From Ornithinimicrobium faecis (GTDB lineage: Bacteria; Actinomycetota; Actinomycetes; Actinomycetales; Dermatophilaceae), in the NCBI RefSeq assembly GCF_023923225.1, contig NZ_CP099489.1, forward strand, positions 2,728,001-2,792,000: a stretch of 64,000 bases of DNA, written 5' to 3'. The translations under genes and the position numbers were made by a program. How positions within the stretch are numbered: the first letter of the stretch is position 1; each line of letters starts with the position of its first letter. The notes below the pieces were generated by a model. It worked only from the letters and a program-made list of their open reading frames with translations, did no database searches and had not been told where the DNA came from. Of this stretch, positions 53,449-63,526 are shown piece by piece.

Positions 53449-54603
53449 TTACCTGCGGGTATCCAGTGCAGCCGATCGGCGGACGGGCACGGAGCGTCGG
53501 CGGCGCGGTGCGGATCTGTCGTGCGGGCGCTGGCAGGCCGCCACCAGTCCGACCGCGAGCCAGCAGGCAAACATCGAGGAGCCGCCATAGGACAGGAACG
53601 GCAGCGGGAGGCCAGTGACCGGCATGAGGCCCACGTTCATCCCGATGTTCTCCACGGTCTGGAACAGCAACCAGCCGGCAACCCCCACCGCCACCAGACG
53701 CGCGAACGGGTCGTCGGTGCGCAGGGCAACCCACAGCGCCCGCAGCACAACGAAGAGCAGCAACCCGATGATGCCGAGGCACCCGATCAGCCCCAACTCC
53801 TCCCCTGCGATGGAGAAGACAAAGTCGGTGTGCTGGAACGGGATGAAGCCGCCCTGGGTCTGGGGCCCCTGCCCCACCCCTGCACCACTCCATCCACCCG
53901 AGCCGATCGCCAGACGTGCCTGTTGCGTCTGATAGCCGATGCCCTGCGGGTCGCGGGACGGGTCGACGAACGCCAGCAGCCGGTCCAACTGATAGGCGTC
54001 CAACAGCGGGATGCGGATGGCCGCGGTCACCGCCAGTGCCGCACCGCCAACAGCCAGCGCCGTCCAGCGACGAGCCGCCCCCGAGGCCGCGACGACCCCG
54101 ACGGTCAGGAACCCCAGCACCAGGGCGGTGCCAAGATCTGGCTGGAGCAGGATCAGCACGATGGGGACGCCCGCCAGCCCCCAGGCCGTGAGCACCTCAC
54201 GCCAGGTCGGTGGCCTCGTCGTGTCCCGCCCCTCGGCCAGGATCATCGCCAGGCCGACACACAGGGCGATCTTGGACAGCTCTGCCGGCTGCAGCGAGAA
54301 GCCACCGGGCAGGTGGATCCAGGACCGGGAACCGTTGATGGTCACCCCGAGCGGGGTCAGCACGACCACCAGACCCAGCAGGCCCGTGAGATAGAGCCAG
54401 GGCGCCGTGGCCCTGATCCAGCGGACGTCCACCCGCAGCAGGAGCACCGCCATGGTGACGCCGATGCCCGTGTTGATCAGGTGTCGCACGGCCAGAGCCG
54501 GTCCGACGTCCGCATGGGTGCCCGACCAGACCAGCACCGCCCCGATCAGACTCAGCCCGAGGGCCGCGATGTAGAGCCCCCAGTCAATCCGCAGCCACGC
54601 CAC
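53449..54603 (-). CDS. rodA: FtsW/RodA/SpoVE family glycosyltransferase (RodA-like)
   Basis: A 384-residue SEDS-family peptidoglycan polymerase with about ten transmembrane helices. It has NGSRSWIHLPGGFSLQPAELSKIALC, LLQPDLGTALVL (conserved Asp), QTQQARLAIGSGG and GLPLPFLSYGGSSM, the SEDS signature near the C-terminus. It closes the rimP-infB-ribF series on the minus strand with a 3-nt gap to ribF. No mreBCD or cognate transpeptidase gene lies nearby, so it is named by family only; FtsW is less likely because there is no division-gene context. Confidence 0.88.
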   Translation of the reverse strand: MAWLRIDWGLYIAALGLSLIGAVLVWSGTHADVGPALAVRHLINTGIGVTMAVLLLRVDVRWIRATAPWLYLTGLLGLVVVLTPLGVTINGSRSWIHLPGGFSLQPAELSKIALCVGLAMILAEGRDTTRPPTWREVLTAWGLAGVPIVLILLQPDLGTALVLGFLTVGVVAASGAARRWTALAVGGAALAVTAAIRIPLLDAYQLDRLLAFVDPSRDPQGIGYQTQQARLAIGSGGWSGAGVGQGPQTQGGFIPFQHTDFVFSIAGEELGLIGCLGIIGLLLFVVLRALWVALRTDDPFARLVAVGVAGWLLFQTVENIGMNVGLMPVTGLPLPFLSYGGSSMFACWLAVGLVAACQRPHDRSAPRRRRSVPVRRSAALDTRR

Positions 54604-54606
54604 CGA

Positions 54607-55602
54607 CTATCCGAACAGGAGTGATCGGCTGACGTCCACGTCCTGACCGATCTGGGTGAGCAGCTCCTCGATCGAGTCGAACCGCACGTTGCCCCGCAGG
54701 CGGGCGACGAAGTCGACGCCAACGTGCTCGTGATAGAGGTTCAGGTCGGTGCGATCGAGCACGTGCGCCTCCACGGTCCGTTCCGGCACGTCATCAAAGG
54801 TCGGGTTGGTGCCGACCGAGATCGCAGCGGGCAGGCGACGCTCCGGGTCCCCGAGCGGGAGATCCAACCGTTCCAACCACCCGGCATACACCCCGTCGGC
54901 CGGCACGAGCCCCGCAGTCTCACTGCCCAGGTTGGCCGTCGGGAACCCGAGCTCGCGGCCGCGATGGTGCCCGTGCACGACCTCACCGGTGACCCGGTGC
55001 GGGCGGCCCAGGATCTCAGCTGCCTCCGCCACCGCTCCGTCGCCCAGCAACCGGCGCAGATGGGTGGAGGACCAGTTGCGCTCACCGGCGGTGGTCTCCC
55101 CCACCGCGTGCAGCTCGATCACGGCAAAGTCGTGCGTCACGCCCAGCTCCCGCATGGTGTCGATGTTGCCGGAGTTGCGGACCCCAAAACGGGAGTCCGA
55201 GCCGAGCACCACGCCGGTCGCCCCCAGCGCCTCGACGAAGACCGTGCGGACAAACTCCTCAGGCGTCTGGGCAGCCAGCGCCTCCGTGAACTCCAGGACG
55301 AGGACCGCGTCCACCCCGGTGCCGGCCATCAGGTCGAGACGGTGCTCCAGTCCGGCGATCTGGACGGGGGCCCGGTCCGGGTGCAGGACGGCCAGTGGTG
55401 GAGGGTCAAAGGTCACCGCGACCGCCTGGGCCTCGCGCAGCGCGGCCTCTCGGACGACGGTCCCCAACAGGGCGCGGTGGCCGCGGTGGACACCGTCGAA
55501 GTTGCCGAGGGTCACCACGCTGGGTCCGAAGCCGGACGGGATCTCCTGCAGGTTAGTCCAGCGCAGCACGGGGTCCACTCTAGGACGTGGGGAAGACGAC
55601 AT
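54607..55602 (-). CDS. ribF: Bifunctional riboflavin kinase/FAD synthetase RibF
   Basis: A 331-residue enzyme making FMN and FAD. The N-terminal FAD synthetase domain has VVTLGNFDGVHRGHRALL and LGSDSRFG. The C-terminal riboflavin kinase domain has GRELGFPTANL and ISVGTNPTFDD, with the C-terminal VDFVARLRGNVRFDSIEELLTQI helix. The ATG at 55602 is preceded by AGGAGG at 9 nt and overlaps truB by 23 nt; other in-frame starts are less supported. Confidence 0.95.
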   Translation of the reverse strand: MSSSPRPRVDPVLRWTNLQEIPSGFGPSVVTLGNFDGVHRGHRALLGTVVREAALREAQAVAVTFDPPPLAVLHPDRAPVQIAGLEHRLDLMAGTGVDAVLVLEFTEALAAQTPEEFVRTVFVEALGATGVVLGSDSRFGVRNSGNIDTMRELGVTHDFAVIELHAVGETTAGERNWSSTHLRRLLGDGAVAEAAEILGRPHRVTGEVVHGHHRGRELGFPTANLGSETAGLVPADGVYAGWLERLDLPLGDPERRLPAAISVGTNPTFDDVPERTVEAHVLDRTDLNLYHEHVGVDFVARLRGNVRFDSIEELLTQIGQDVDVSRSLLFG

Positions 55603-56527
55603 GGCTGCGCGCCTCCTGCCGTGTCTCGTCAAGCATGGCCACCAGTCGTCCGTCGGGGCCGATCGCAGCAACCGGCTCGAGGCGTCCGGGCTCGATCGCG
55701 GTCAGCCGTTTGCCGTGGCCCAGATCGATCGACTCCTGCTCCGTGAGCTCGCGCACGGGGAAACTCGCGGCAGCCGCGGCGGCCAGCGGGATCAGGTGTG
55801 CCGGGGCACCGTCCTGCTCGAGCTGATCCAGCGTCACGGCTCGGGACAGGTCAAAGTCACCGACCCGGGTGCGGCGCAGGGCCGTCAGGTGCCCTCCCAC
55901 CGTGAGATCGGCCCCCAGATCACGGGCCAGGGCCCGCACATAGGTGCCTGAGCTGACATCAACCTCGACGTCGAGGTCCAAGAAGGTCGCGTCGTCGCGT
56001 CGCCGCGTCAGGACCTCGAACCGGTGCACCGTGACGGGCCGCGCGGGCAACTCCACGTCCTCGCCCGCACGCACGCGCGCATAGGACCGCTTCCCGTCGA
56101 TCTTGATGGCGCTGACGGCACTGGGGACCTGCTGGATCGGACCCGTCAGCCTGGACACGGCCGCGGCGACCTGCTCGTCTGTCACGGCAGTTGTGTCGCG
56201 TGTGGCGGTGACCTCACCCTCGGCGTCATCAGTCACGGTGCTGGCGCCCAACCTGATCGTGGCCGTGTAGGTCTTGTCGGCCCCCACCAGGTAGGTCAGG
56301 AGTTTGGTGGCACGGTTGACCCCCAGCACCAGGACCCCCGTGGCCATCGGGTCCAGCGTCCCCGCGTGCCCGACCCGGCGGGTCGCGCACAGCCTGCGCG
56401 AGCGGCCCACCACGTCATGACTGGTCCAACCGGCCGGCTTGTCGACGACCAGGAGTCCGTCACCGGCCGGCTCACGGCCAGCACCCTCCCGTGGCGGACG
56501 CCCGCTCTCAGCCCCGCCCGTCGGCAT
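55580..56527 (-). CDS. truB: tRNA pseudouridine(55) synthase TruB
   Basis: A 315-residue enzyme making pseudouridine at position 55 of tRNA. GLLVVDKPAGWTSHDVV precedes the catalytic Asp in HAGTLDPMATG. The PSAVSAIKIDGKRSYARVRAGE and VSSGTYVRALARDLG segments are diagnostic, followed by the C-terminal PUA-like domain. The start at 56527 overlaps rbfA by 20 nt; longer versions have no ribosome binding site. Confidence 0.95.
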   Translation of the reverse strand: MPTGGAESGRPPREGAGREPAGDGLLVVDKPAGWTSHDVVGRSRRLCATRRVGHAGTLDPMATGVLVLGVNRATKLLTYLVGADKTYTATIRLGASTVTDDAEGEVTATRDTTAVTDEQVAAAVSRLTGPIQQVPSAVSAIKIDGKRSYARVRAGEDVELPARPVTVHRFEVLTRRRDDATFLDLDVEVDVSSGTYVRALARDLGADLTVGGHLTALRRTRVGDFDLSRAVTLDQLEQDGAPAHLIPLAAAAAASFPVRELTEQESIDLGHGKRLTAIEPGRLEPVAAIGPDGRLVAMLDETRQEARSHVVFPTS

Positions 56528-57083
56528 ACTCGTCTGTCTGGTCATCTCCGGACTGGTCGTCACTGGGCTGGTCGTCACTGGTCTGGTCATCAGTCCCGTC
56601 ACCATCCGCGACGGGCGCCGCCTCAGCGACAGCACCGTCGGCCGCGTCGTCCACGGACTCGGGCTCTCGCGGCTTGCGGTAGGGGTCCTCGTCGCCGGCA
56701 TAGCCGCTCGCGGCACGGGTGGCGGCCAACTCTGCGTCCCGCTCGTGCACCTGACGGAAGATGTCCTCCATGTGGGCGGCGTCCTCGGGCAGCGCGTCGG
56801 GGACGAACTCCAGGGTGGGCGTCAGCCGGATGCCCAGGCCCTTGCCCATGTGGGAGCGAAGTCGCCCACGGTAGGCCTCCAGGACCTCTGCCGCGTCGGC
56901 TCGCTCCTGGTCACCGCCCAACACGGTGTAGAAGACCGTGGCCTGCTGCAGGTCGCCGGTGACCCGTGCATCGGTGATCGTGATGAACCCCAGCCTGGGA
57001 TCCTTGACCAGGGTCTCAATTCCCTGAGCCATCAGGACCTTGATGCGCTCGGCAACCTTGCGGGCGCGTGCGGGATCAGCCAT
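56508..57083 (-). CDS. rbfA: 30S ribosome-binding factor RbfA
   Basis: A 191-residue factor for 16S rRNA 5'-end maturation and cold adaptation. The KH-like core (1-110) has DPRLGFITITDARVTGDLQQA and LGIRLTPTLEFVPD. A C-terminal acidic tail of about 60 residues with repeated SDDQ units is not part of the core; it is disordered and gives this RbfA an unusually long C-terminus. It follows infB in the usual order. Confidence 0.94.
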   Translation of the reverse strand: MADPARARKVAERIKVLMAQGIETLVKDPRLGFITITDARVTGDLQQATVFYTVLGGDQERADAAEVLEAYRGRLRSHMGKGLGIRLTPTLEFVPDALPEDAAHMEDIFRQVHERDAELAATRAASGYAGDEDPYRKPREPESVDDAADGAVAEAAPVADGDGTDDQTSDDQPSDDQSGDDQTDEYADGRG

Positions 57084-57175
57084 GTCTCCTCCTCGATCGG
57101 ACGTGCCGGGTCAGTCTAGGTCTCCGGGCGCCGCCCCGATGACACGCACCACCGTGAAGCGTCCGGACGCGGGAG

Positions 57176-57204
57176 AGCCCGGGCGCAACAGGTGCGCCCG
57201 GGCT
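57176..57204 (-). terminator. Hairpin after infB
   Basis: AGCCCGGGCGC - 7-nt loop - GCGCCCGGGCT, a perfect 11-bp GC-rich stem 20 nt after the infB stop on the minus strand, without a T-tract. It could partly terminate or stabilise the infB transcript before rbfA. Confidence 0.6.
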
Positions 57205-57224
57205 TCCCGGTGATCAGGCGTCGA

Positions 57225-60188
57225 TCAGCTGCGCGGGATCTCGCGCATCTCATAGGTGGTGATGAGGTCATCGGGCTGGACGTCGTTGAACGAGCCCAGG
57301 TTGATGCCGCACTCGAAGCCCTCGCGGACCTCGGTGACGTCGTCCTTGAACCGCCGCAGACCGGCGATCTCCAGACCCTCGGTGATGACCACGCCCTCGC
57401 GGGTGATGCGTGCCTTGGCACCGCGACGGATCTCGCCGCTGCGGACCAGGGAGCCAGCCACGTTGCCGAACTTGGAGGAGCGGAAGATCTCGCGGATCTC
57501 CGCGGTGCCCGTCTCGACCTCCTCGTATTCCGGCTTGAGCATGCCCTTCAGGGCGTCCTCGATGTCCTCGATGGCCTGGTAGATCACGCCGTAGTAGCGG
57601 ATCTCCACGCCCTCGCGCTCGGCGACGTCGGCGTTCTGCCCCTCGGCCCGGACGTTGTAGCCCAGGATGATGGCATCCGAGGCGGCCGCCAGGTTGATGT
57701 TGTTGAGGGTGATCGCGCCAACACCGCGGTCGATGATCCGCAGGCCGACCTCCTCGCCAACATCAATCTGCAGCAGCGCGTCCTCGAGGGCCTCGACCGA
57801 GCCAGACACATCGCCCTTGAGGATCAGGTTGAGAGTGTCCACCTTGCCAGCGGCAAGGGCCTCGTTGAGGCTCTCCAGGCTGATCCGCTTGCGCGCCTTG
57901 GCCAGCGACGCCTGCCGGTCTGCACCCTCGCGCTTCTCGGCGATCTGACGGGCGGTGCGGTCGTCCGGGGCCACCAGGAAGGTGTCACCCGCCCGCGGCA
58001 CCGATGCCAGGCCGAGCACCTGCACGGGACGTGACGGAGTCGCCTCCTGCACATTGTTGCCGTGCTCATCGAGCATGGCACGCACACGACCGTGCGCCGA
58101 GCCGGCCACGATGGCATCCCCGACGGTCAGGGTGCCCTGCTGCACGAGGACCGTGGCCACGGGACCGCGACCGCGGTCCAGGTTGGCCTCGATCGCCACA
58201 CCGCGGGCGTCCTTGTTGGGGTTGGCCCGCAGGTCCAGCGCGGCGTCTGCGGTGAGCAGCACCGCCTCGAGCAGCGTGTCGATGTTCTGGTCGTTCTTGG
58301 CGGACACGTCCACGAACATCGTCTCGCCGCCGTATTCCTCGGCGATCAGGTTGTACTCGGTCAGCTGCTGACGCACCTTCTGCGGGTTGGCACCGTCCAC
58401 ATCGATCTTGTTGACCGCCACCACGATCGGCACGTCCGCCGCCTGGGCGTGGTTGAGCGCCTCGATCGTCTGCGGCATCACGCCGTCGTTGGCCGCCACC
58501 ACCAGGATCGCGATGTCGGTCACCTTGGCACCACGGGCACGCATGGCGGTGAACGCCTCGTGACCCGGGGTGTCAATGAAGGTGATCGGACGGTCAGCGC
58601 CCTCGTGATGGGTGTGCACCTGATAGGCACCGATGTGCTGGGTGATGCCACCGGTCTCGCTCTCGCCGACGTCGGCCTTGCGGATGGCGTCCAGCAGTCG
58701 CGTCTTGCCGTGGTCGACGTGACCCATGACGGTCACGACCGGCGGACGCGCCTCCAGGTCCTCATCGGTCTCCGCCTCGGTCTCGGCATCGAGGTCGATG
58801 TTGAAGGAGCTGAAGAGCTCGCGCTCCTCCTCCTCCGGGGAGACGACGCGGATGTCGTAGCCCAACTCGGCGCCGAGCACGCCGAAGGCGTCCTCGTCGA
58901 GCGACTGCGTGGCAGTCGCCATCTCACCGAGGTGGAACAGCACGGTCACCAGCGCTGCGGGGTCGACGTTGATCTTGTCGGCGAAGTCGCTCAGCGAGGC
59001 ACCGCGGCGCACCGTGATGCTCTGGCCGTTGCCGCGCGGAACACTGACGCCACCGATGCTGGGCGCCTGCATCTGCTCGAACTCTGCGCGCTTGGCCCTC
59101 TTGGACTTGCGTCCGCGGACCTTGCCGCCTCCACGACCGAAGGCACCCTGTGTGCCGCCACGCCCACGAGGGCCGCCGCCACCGGGACGACCGCGGAAGC
59201 CACCACCGGGCGCTCCGCCGGGACCACCGGGGCCACCGGGACCGCCACCACCGGGGCGGCCACGACCACCCGGGCCACGGGCCGGACGCTCGCCCGGACG
59301 GGGCACGGCTGCACGGTCGGGCATCATGCCCGGGTTGGGGCGTGGGCCACCGGGACGCGGTGCACCCGGACGGGGACCGCCCGGACCGGCCTGGTTGCCG
59401 CGGCTGCCGCCCGGACGTGGCATGCCCTGCGACGACGCAAACGGGTTGTTGCCCGGACGCGGTGATCCGGCGCGGTCTCCGCCACGCTCGCCGCGGTCTC
59501 CACGGTCACCACGGTCGGGCCGCTCGCCACCACGGTCCGTGCGCTCGGCACGAGGCCGCTCACGGCCCATGCCCTGCGAGGACGCGAACGGGTTGTTGCC
59601 CGGCCTCGGCCCCGGCTTGCCACCGGGTCGCGGGGCCTCCTTGCGCGGGCCAGGAGCTGCTGGCTTCTCGGCCGTGGGGCGCGGTGCGGACGGGGTTGCC
59701 GCCGCAGCCTCGCCGGAACGCTCGCCCGGCTTCGGTGCTGCCGGGGCGGCCTCTGCTGGCGTGCTCTGCGCCGGTGCCGCGTCCGCCGGTGTGCTCGCCG
59801 CGGGGGCGGGCTTGGCTTCTGCTGCGGAGGCCGCGGGGGCTGCCTGCTGGGAGGGTGCCACCGGGTCGGCCGGCTTGGCCGGACCAGGCACGGCCGGACC
59901 AGGGGTGGCCGGGCCCGGCTTGGCGCCACCCGGCTTGGGGGCGGTGGGGGTGCTGCCGGCCTGGGGCTCGGCGGACTTGGCCGTCGCCTTCGCGGGGGCA
60001 GTGCTCTTGGCGGTGTCGGCCTTCTTGGCCGCCGCCGGGGGATTTTCACGAATCTTGCGGACCACGGGGGGCTCGATGGTCGACGATGCCGACCGGACGA
60101 ACTCTCCCTGCTCCTTCAGGTGGGCGAGCAGCGCTTTGCTCTCAACCCCGAGCTCCTTAGCGAGCTCATAGACCCGAACCTTAGCCAC
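57225..60188 (-). CDS. infB: Translation initiation factor IF-2
   Basis: A 987-residue GTPase that brings fMet-tRNA to the 30S subunit. The N-terminal IF-2N domain ([20 protein letters not shown]) is followed by a long Ala/Pro/Gly/Arg-rich region (about 60-370) with a repeated [13 protein letters not shown] motif. The second IF-2N domain, the G domain ([12 protein letters not shown] near 490, [12 protein letters not shown]) and domains II-IV follow. The GTG start follows AAGGAGAACT. Length is typical of actinobacterial IF-2. Confidence 0.97.
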   Translation of the reverse strand: MAKVRVYELAKELGVESKALLAHLKEQGEFVRSASSTIEPPVVRKIRENPPAAAKKADTAKSTAPAKATAKSAEPQAGSTPTAPKPGGAKPGPATPGPAVPGPAKPADPVAPSQQAAPAASAAEAKPAPAASTPADAAPAQSTPAEAAPAAPKPGERSGEAAAATPSAPRPTAEKPAAPGPRKEAPRPGGKPGPRPGNNPFASSQGMGRERPRAERTDRGGERPDRGDRGDRGERGGDRAGSPRPGNNPFASSQGMPRPGGSRGNQAGPGGPRPGAPRPGGPRPNPGMMPDRAAVPRPGERPARGPGGRGRPGGGGPGGPGGPGGAPGGGFRGRPGGGGPRGRGGTQGAFGRGGGKVRGRKSKRAKRAEFEQMQAPSIGGVSVPRGNGQSITVRRGASLSDFADKINVDPAALVTVLFHLGEMATATQSLDEDAFGVLGAELGYDIRVVSPEEEERELFSSFNIDLDAETEAETDEDLEARPPVVTVMGHVDHGKTRLLDAIRKADVGESETGGITQHIGAYQVHTHHEGADRPITFIDTPGHEAFTAMRARGAKVTDIAILVVAANDGVMPQTIEALNHAQAADVPIVVAVNKIDVDGANPQKVRQQLTEYNLIAEEYGGETMFVDVSAKNDQNIDTLLEAVLLTADAALDLRANPNKDARGVAIEANLDRGRGPVATVLVQQGTLTVGDAIVAGSAHGRVRAMLDEHGNNVQEATPSRPVQVLGLASVPRAGDTFLVAPDDRTARQIAEKREGADRQASLAKARKRISLESLNEALAAGKVDTLNLILKGDVSGSVEALEDALLQIDVGEEVGLRIIDRGVGAITLNNINLAAASDAIILGYNVRAEGQNADVAEREGVEIRYYGVIYQAIEDIEDALKGMLKPEYEEVETGTAEIREIFRSSKFGNVAGSLVRSGEIRRGAKARITREGVVITEGLEIAGLRRFKDDVTEVREGFECGINLGSFNDVQPDDLITTYEMREIPRS

Positions 60189-60414
60189 AGTTCTCCTTCG
60201 TTGGGCGTCTCGGTCCGAGCCTCTTCGGGCGCGTGACCGGGACTATTGCTGGTGGGTGCTCATTGCTGAGTACTCATCGGGTGCTCATCAGCGTCAAACC
60301 CGCTTCCGGTTCCTCGATGACAGGGCCACGCGGCCCCGCCTGGTGGCGCCCGGTCCAGTTGGACCAAGCGTCTGGCGTCCGACCCGGGCGGGTCGAACGG
60401 TCCCGTGTGCCAGG

Positions 60415-60726
60415 TCAGTCCTGCTGACCCAACAACGCCATCAGTGCTGCGCTGTCCGGTCGGCCGGGCACCCGAAGGGCCCGTCCGAACGCACCGCGCT
60501 GGATGGCAACCGTCACGCACTCCGGTGTGAGATGCACATAAGCACCCCGCCCCGGTCGGCGTCGTCGTGGGTCGGGGATCAGGTCCCATCCCTGGCCGGG
60601 ACCGTGCTGGTCACCGGCGACGACGCGCATCAGTGCGGTCTGCTCCGCCCGCTGCCGACACCCCAGGCACGTGCGCACCACAGTGCGACCCGACTGGCGC
60701 TCGGACGGCGGAACAACCTGCACCAC
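60415..60726 (-). CDS. ylxR: YlxR family (DUF448) protein
   Basis: A 103-residue RNA-binding-like protein with VRTCLGCRQRAEQTALMRVV, then PGRGAYVHLTPECVTVAIQRGAFGRALR, the DUF448 hallmarks. It is encoded 9 nt after nusA and before infB, its usual position. In other bacteria YlxR acts as a nucleoid or RNase P associated regulator; I infer a similar RNA-related role. Two adjacent GTG codons (60726, 60723) can serve as start. Confidence 0.92.
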   Translation of the reverse strand: MVQVVPPSERQSGRTVVRTCLGCRQRAEQTALMRVVAGDQHGPGQGWDLIPDPRRRRPGRGAYVHLTPECVTVAIQRGAFGRALRVPGRPDSAALMALLGQQD

Positions 60727-60735
60727 TCTACAGGG

Positions 60736-61770
60736 TCACTCGCTCGGAGACACGTCGGACGGGGCCGACCCCGGTCCCTCGGCGTCCGCAGTGTCTGGGC
60801 GGATGTCGATCTTCCAGCCGGTCAGCTTGTGGGCCAGTCGGGCGTTCTGCCCCTCCCGGCCGATGGCGAGGGACAGCTGATAGTCCGGCACCACGACGCG
60901 TGCCTGCCGGGCCCGGTCGTCCACGATCGTCACCGACTGCACCCGAGAGGGGGACAGCGCCGAGGCGACGAACGTGGCAGCGTCCTCGCTGAAGTCCACG
61001 ATGTCGATCTTCTCGCCCTGCAGCTCGGTCATCACGGCCCGCACCCGCTGGCCCATCGGGCCGATGCAGGCGCCCTTGGCGTTGACGCCGGGGATCGTGG
61101 AGTGGACAGCGATCTTGGTCCGGTGACCGGCCTCGCGTGCCAGCGCCTCGATCCGCACCGTGCCGTCGGCAATCTCGGGCACCTCGAGGGCAAACAGCCG
61201 TCGCACCAGGTTGGGGTGCGTGCGCGACAGCGTGATCTGGGGGCCACGCGGACCGCGCTTGACGCCCACCACGAAGCAGCGCAGCCGCTGCCCGTGCTCG
61301 TAGGCCTCACCCGGCACCTGCTCGGAGGTCGGCAGCTCGCCCTCGACGGTGCCAAAGTCCACCAGCACGTGCCGTGGGTCGTTGGACTGCTGGATGACGC
61401 CGGACACGATGTCGCCCTCGCGGGCACGGAAGTCGCCCAGGATCGCGTCGTCCTCAAGCTCGCGCATGCGTTGCACGATGACCTGACGGGCCGTGGCCGC
61501 CGCCACGCGGCCGAACCCCGCGGGGGTGTCAACGAACTCGGGCCCCGGCTCGCCGCGCAGCCCGGTCTCCTCGTCGATCTCCCCAGCCTCACGAGCCCAC
61601 ACCGTGACGTGTCCGCTCTTGCGGTCCAACTCGACCCGAGAGTTTGGGAAGTGGCCCTCGACCCGCTCGTAGGCCATGAGCAGCGCCTGCTCGATGGCCT
61701 GCACGATCGTCTCGAGCGGGATCTCGCGCTCTCGCTCCAGTTGCCGCAGCACAGCGATATCGATGTCCAT
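60736..61770 (-). CDS. nusA: Transcription termination/antitermination factor NusA
   Basis: A 344-residue RNA-polymerase elongation factor with the N-terminal domain, S1 domain (about 110-185, [14 protein letters not shown]), and two KH domains ([21 protein letters not shown], then [19 protein letters not shown]). It ends after KH2, without the acidic repeats of enterobacterial NusA, as in other Gram-positives. It overlaps rimP by 1 nt. Confidence 0.97.
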   Translation of the reverse strand: MDIDIAVLRQLEREREIPLETIVQAIEQALLMAYERVEGHFPNSRVELDRKSGHVTVWAREAGEIDEETGLRGEPGPEFVDTPAGFGRVAAATARQVIVQRMRELEDDAILGDFRAREGDIVSGVIQQSNDPRHVLVDFGTVEGELPTSEQVPGEAYEHGQRLRCFVVGVKRGPRGPQITLSRTHPNLVRRLFALEVPEIADGTVRIEALAREAGHRTKIAVHSTIPGVNAKGACIGPMGQRVRAVMTELQGEKIDIVDFSEDAATFVASALSPSRVQSVTIVDDRARQARVVVPDYQLSLAIGREGQNARLAHKLTGWKIDIRPDTADAEGPGSAPSDVSPSE

Positions 61771-62300
61771 CAGTTGTCCTTCCCACCCGGCCGGGTGAAC
61801 TCCACCTGCACCTTGGCCGCGCTGATGCGGTCATAGGGCAGCAGATTGTCGGGGGCGTCAGCCAGCCGTATGCCGTTGTGTCCGGCCTCGAGGAGCCTCG
61901 CCTCGGTCTCGGCGCCAGTGTCGGCACTCTCACCCTGGGCGGACTCACTCACGCGCAGCCGCAGCAGACGGCCGACATTGCGGCGGAACTGCTCGGGGGT
62001 GCTCAGGGGGTGGTCCACACCGAGGGAGGTGACCTCCAGGGTGTAGGGCGCCGAACCCATCGCGTCGGAGTCATCGAGCCCGACTCCAACGGCCCGGCTG
62101 GCCTCGGCCACCTCATCGAGGGTGAGCGGCTCCACAGCACTGGTCAGGTCCTGCGCGAGCAGGTCGCTCACGTCACGAGCAACTCCCACACGCACCAGGC
62201 GACGTTTGCCAGCGGGGTGCACCGCGACGTCCTCGACGACGACACCGCTGTCCGCGAGCGCGGCTGCTGCCGCCTCCCGAACCTGCTCGGCCTGTCCCAT
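61770..62300 (-). CDS. rimP: Ribosome maturation factor RimP
   Basis: A 176-residue factor for 30S subunit assembly. [32 protein letters not shown] is the conserved central region; an insertion ([18 protein letters not shown], about 122-140) and the C-terminal [10 protein letters not shown] follow. It heads the rimP-nusA-ylxR-infB-rbfA-truB-ribF operon and is divergent from the DUF4439 lipoprotein. Confidence 0.95.
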   Translation of the reverse strand: MGQAEQVREAAAAALADSGVVVEDVAVHPAGKRRLVRVGVARDVSDLLAQDLTSAVEPLTLDEVAEASRAVGVGLDDSDAMGSAPYTLEVTSLGVDHPLSTPEQFRRNVGRLLRLRVSESAQGESADTGAETEARLLEAGHNGIRLADAPDNLLPYDRISAAKVQVEFTRPGGKDN

Positions 62301-62401
62301 GCTGGGTGCCTCCCTCTTCTGCTGTCGCGATCACGATCGATCGTGCCGGACTGACACCGGAACGGCCACTCTAGCCGCTCCGGTGTGTCAAGATCGCCGT
62401 C

Positions 62402-63526
62402 ATGGCCAATGCAGTGACGCGTCGTTCCGTGCTGGCCGTGATCGGGGTGGGACTCGGGGCAGCGCTGGCAGGTTGCGACAGCGGCGAGGAACCCACCGTG
62501 AGCACGGCCACGCCCGGTCCCGAACAGCCCGAGGACCCCGCAGACCTGAGCGACCCCGAAGAGACCGACGCCCCAGCGCCCGCCACGGCCGCCGACTCCG
62601 CAGCGCTCGTGCTGGCCCTCGAGCGGACCCGCGCGCTGGCGACTCGTTGTCAGCAGATCCGCGGCGCGACGGGCGGGCACCTGAAGACTCAGCAGCAGGT
62701 GCAGGAGGCCCTGGACCTGCAGGCACGTGTGCTGACCGACGTCCTGGAGGCCGGCAGTGTGGCCCTCCCCGAGCCGAGCACGGCCCCCACAGGTGACGCG
62801 TCCGCGGGTGACGGGGCGGCCTCAACCGGTGCTCCGGGTGACCAGTCGACCTCCACCAGCGACCAGTCGGGAGCCACCGCTGGCCCAGGCGGCGACGGGG
62901 ACACCGCGACGGCCACGATGCCGCCGGCCGAGCGGGCTGCTGCCGACCTGCGGGCGCTGGGCAAGGCGTGCCTGGAGGACGTTGCTCCGGCCGCCCTGAC
63001 GTCCCTGAGTGAGGTCAGCGCCGAGAACCTGCCCATGCTGCTCTCGATCGCCGGGCAGCGCGGGGCCACCGCGCACCTGCTGGGGCACCAACCCCGGTGG
63101 GAGGAGCTGTCCGGACCGACCGGTGACCCGGCCGCAGCGGTGCTGGATGCCTACCGCCCCGCGGTCTACGGTTTCGAGGTCCTCGCCGCGCGTGCCTCCG
63201 GGGACGAGCGCACGGCATACGAGAGTGTCCTGACCTCCCTGCGCGCCGTGACCCGCCAGCTCACCCAGCTCGCCGGTGACGCGGCCTCACCGGCACCCCT
63301 GGGCTACGGACTCCCAGGTGGCACTGCGGGACAGGAGGGACGCGCCGCCCTGGCGAGCGACCTGCTGGCCGTCCTGCCGCCGACGATCATGGGGCCAACC
63401 GCCGGCTTTGCTGGCGACCCGGCCTCGGTGGCGGGGGCGGTCCGGCTGCTGGCCGAGTCCGTGCGACTCGCCCAGCCCTGGCGGCCTCTCACCGGGTTCC
63501 CGGGGATGCAGGTGCCCGGTGCCTGA
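62402..63526 (+). CDS. Lipoprotein with DUF4439 ferritin-like domain
   Basis: A 374-residue predicted lipoprotein. The Tat-like signal TRRSVLAVIGVGLGAALAGC carries the lipobox LAGC, with the Cys at residue 25 as anchor. A first helical segment (about 65-120) and a second (about 185-370, DUF4439-like: LDAYRPAVYGFEVLAARASG) are separated by a Ser/Gly/Ala-rich linker (about 125-175) of low complexity. It is probably extracytoplasmic. Function unknown; genes like it commonly sit beside rimP in actinobacteria. Confidence 0.85.
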   Translation: MANAVTRRSVLAVIGVGLGAALAGCDSGEEPTVSTATPGPEQPEDPADLSDPEETDAPAPATAADSAALVLALERTRALATRCQQIRGATGGHLKTQQQVQEALDLQARVLTDVLEAGSVALPEPSTAPTGDASAGDGAASTGAPGDQSTSTSDQSGATAGPGGDGDTATATMPPAERAAADLRALGKACLEDVAPAALTSLSEVSAENLPMLLSIAGQRGATAHLLGHQPRWEELSGPTGDPAAAVLDAYRPAVYGFEVLAARASGDERTAYESVLTSLRAVTRQLTQLAGDAASPAPLGYGLPGGTAGQEGRAALASDLLAVLPPTIMGPTAGFAGDPASVAGAVRLLAESVRLAQPWRPLTGFPGMQVPGA

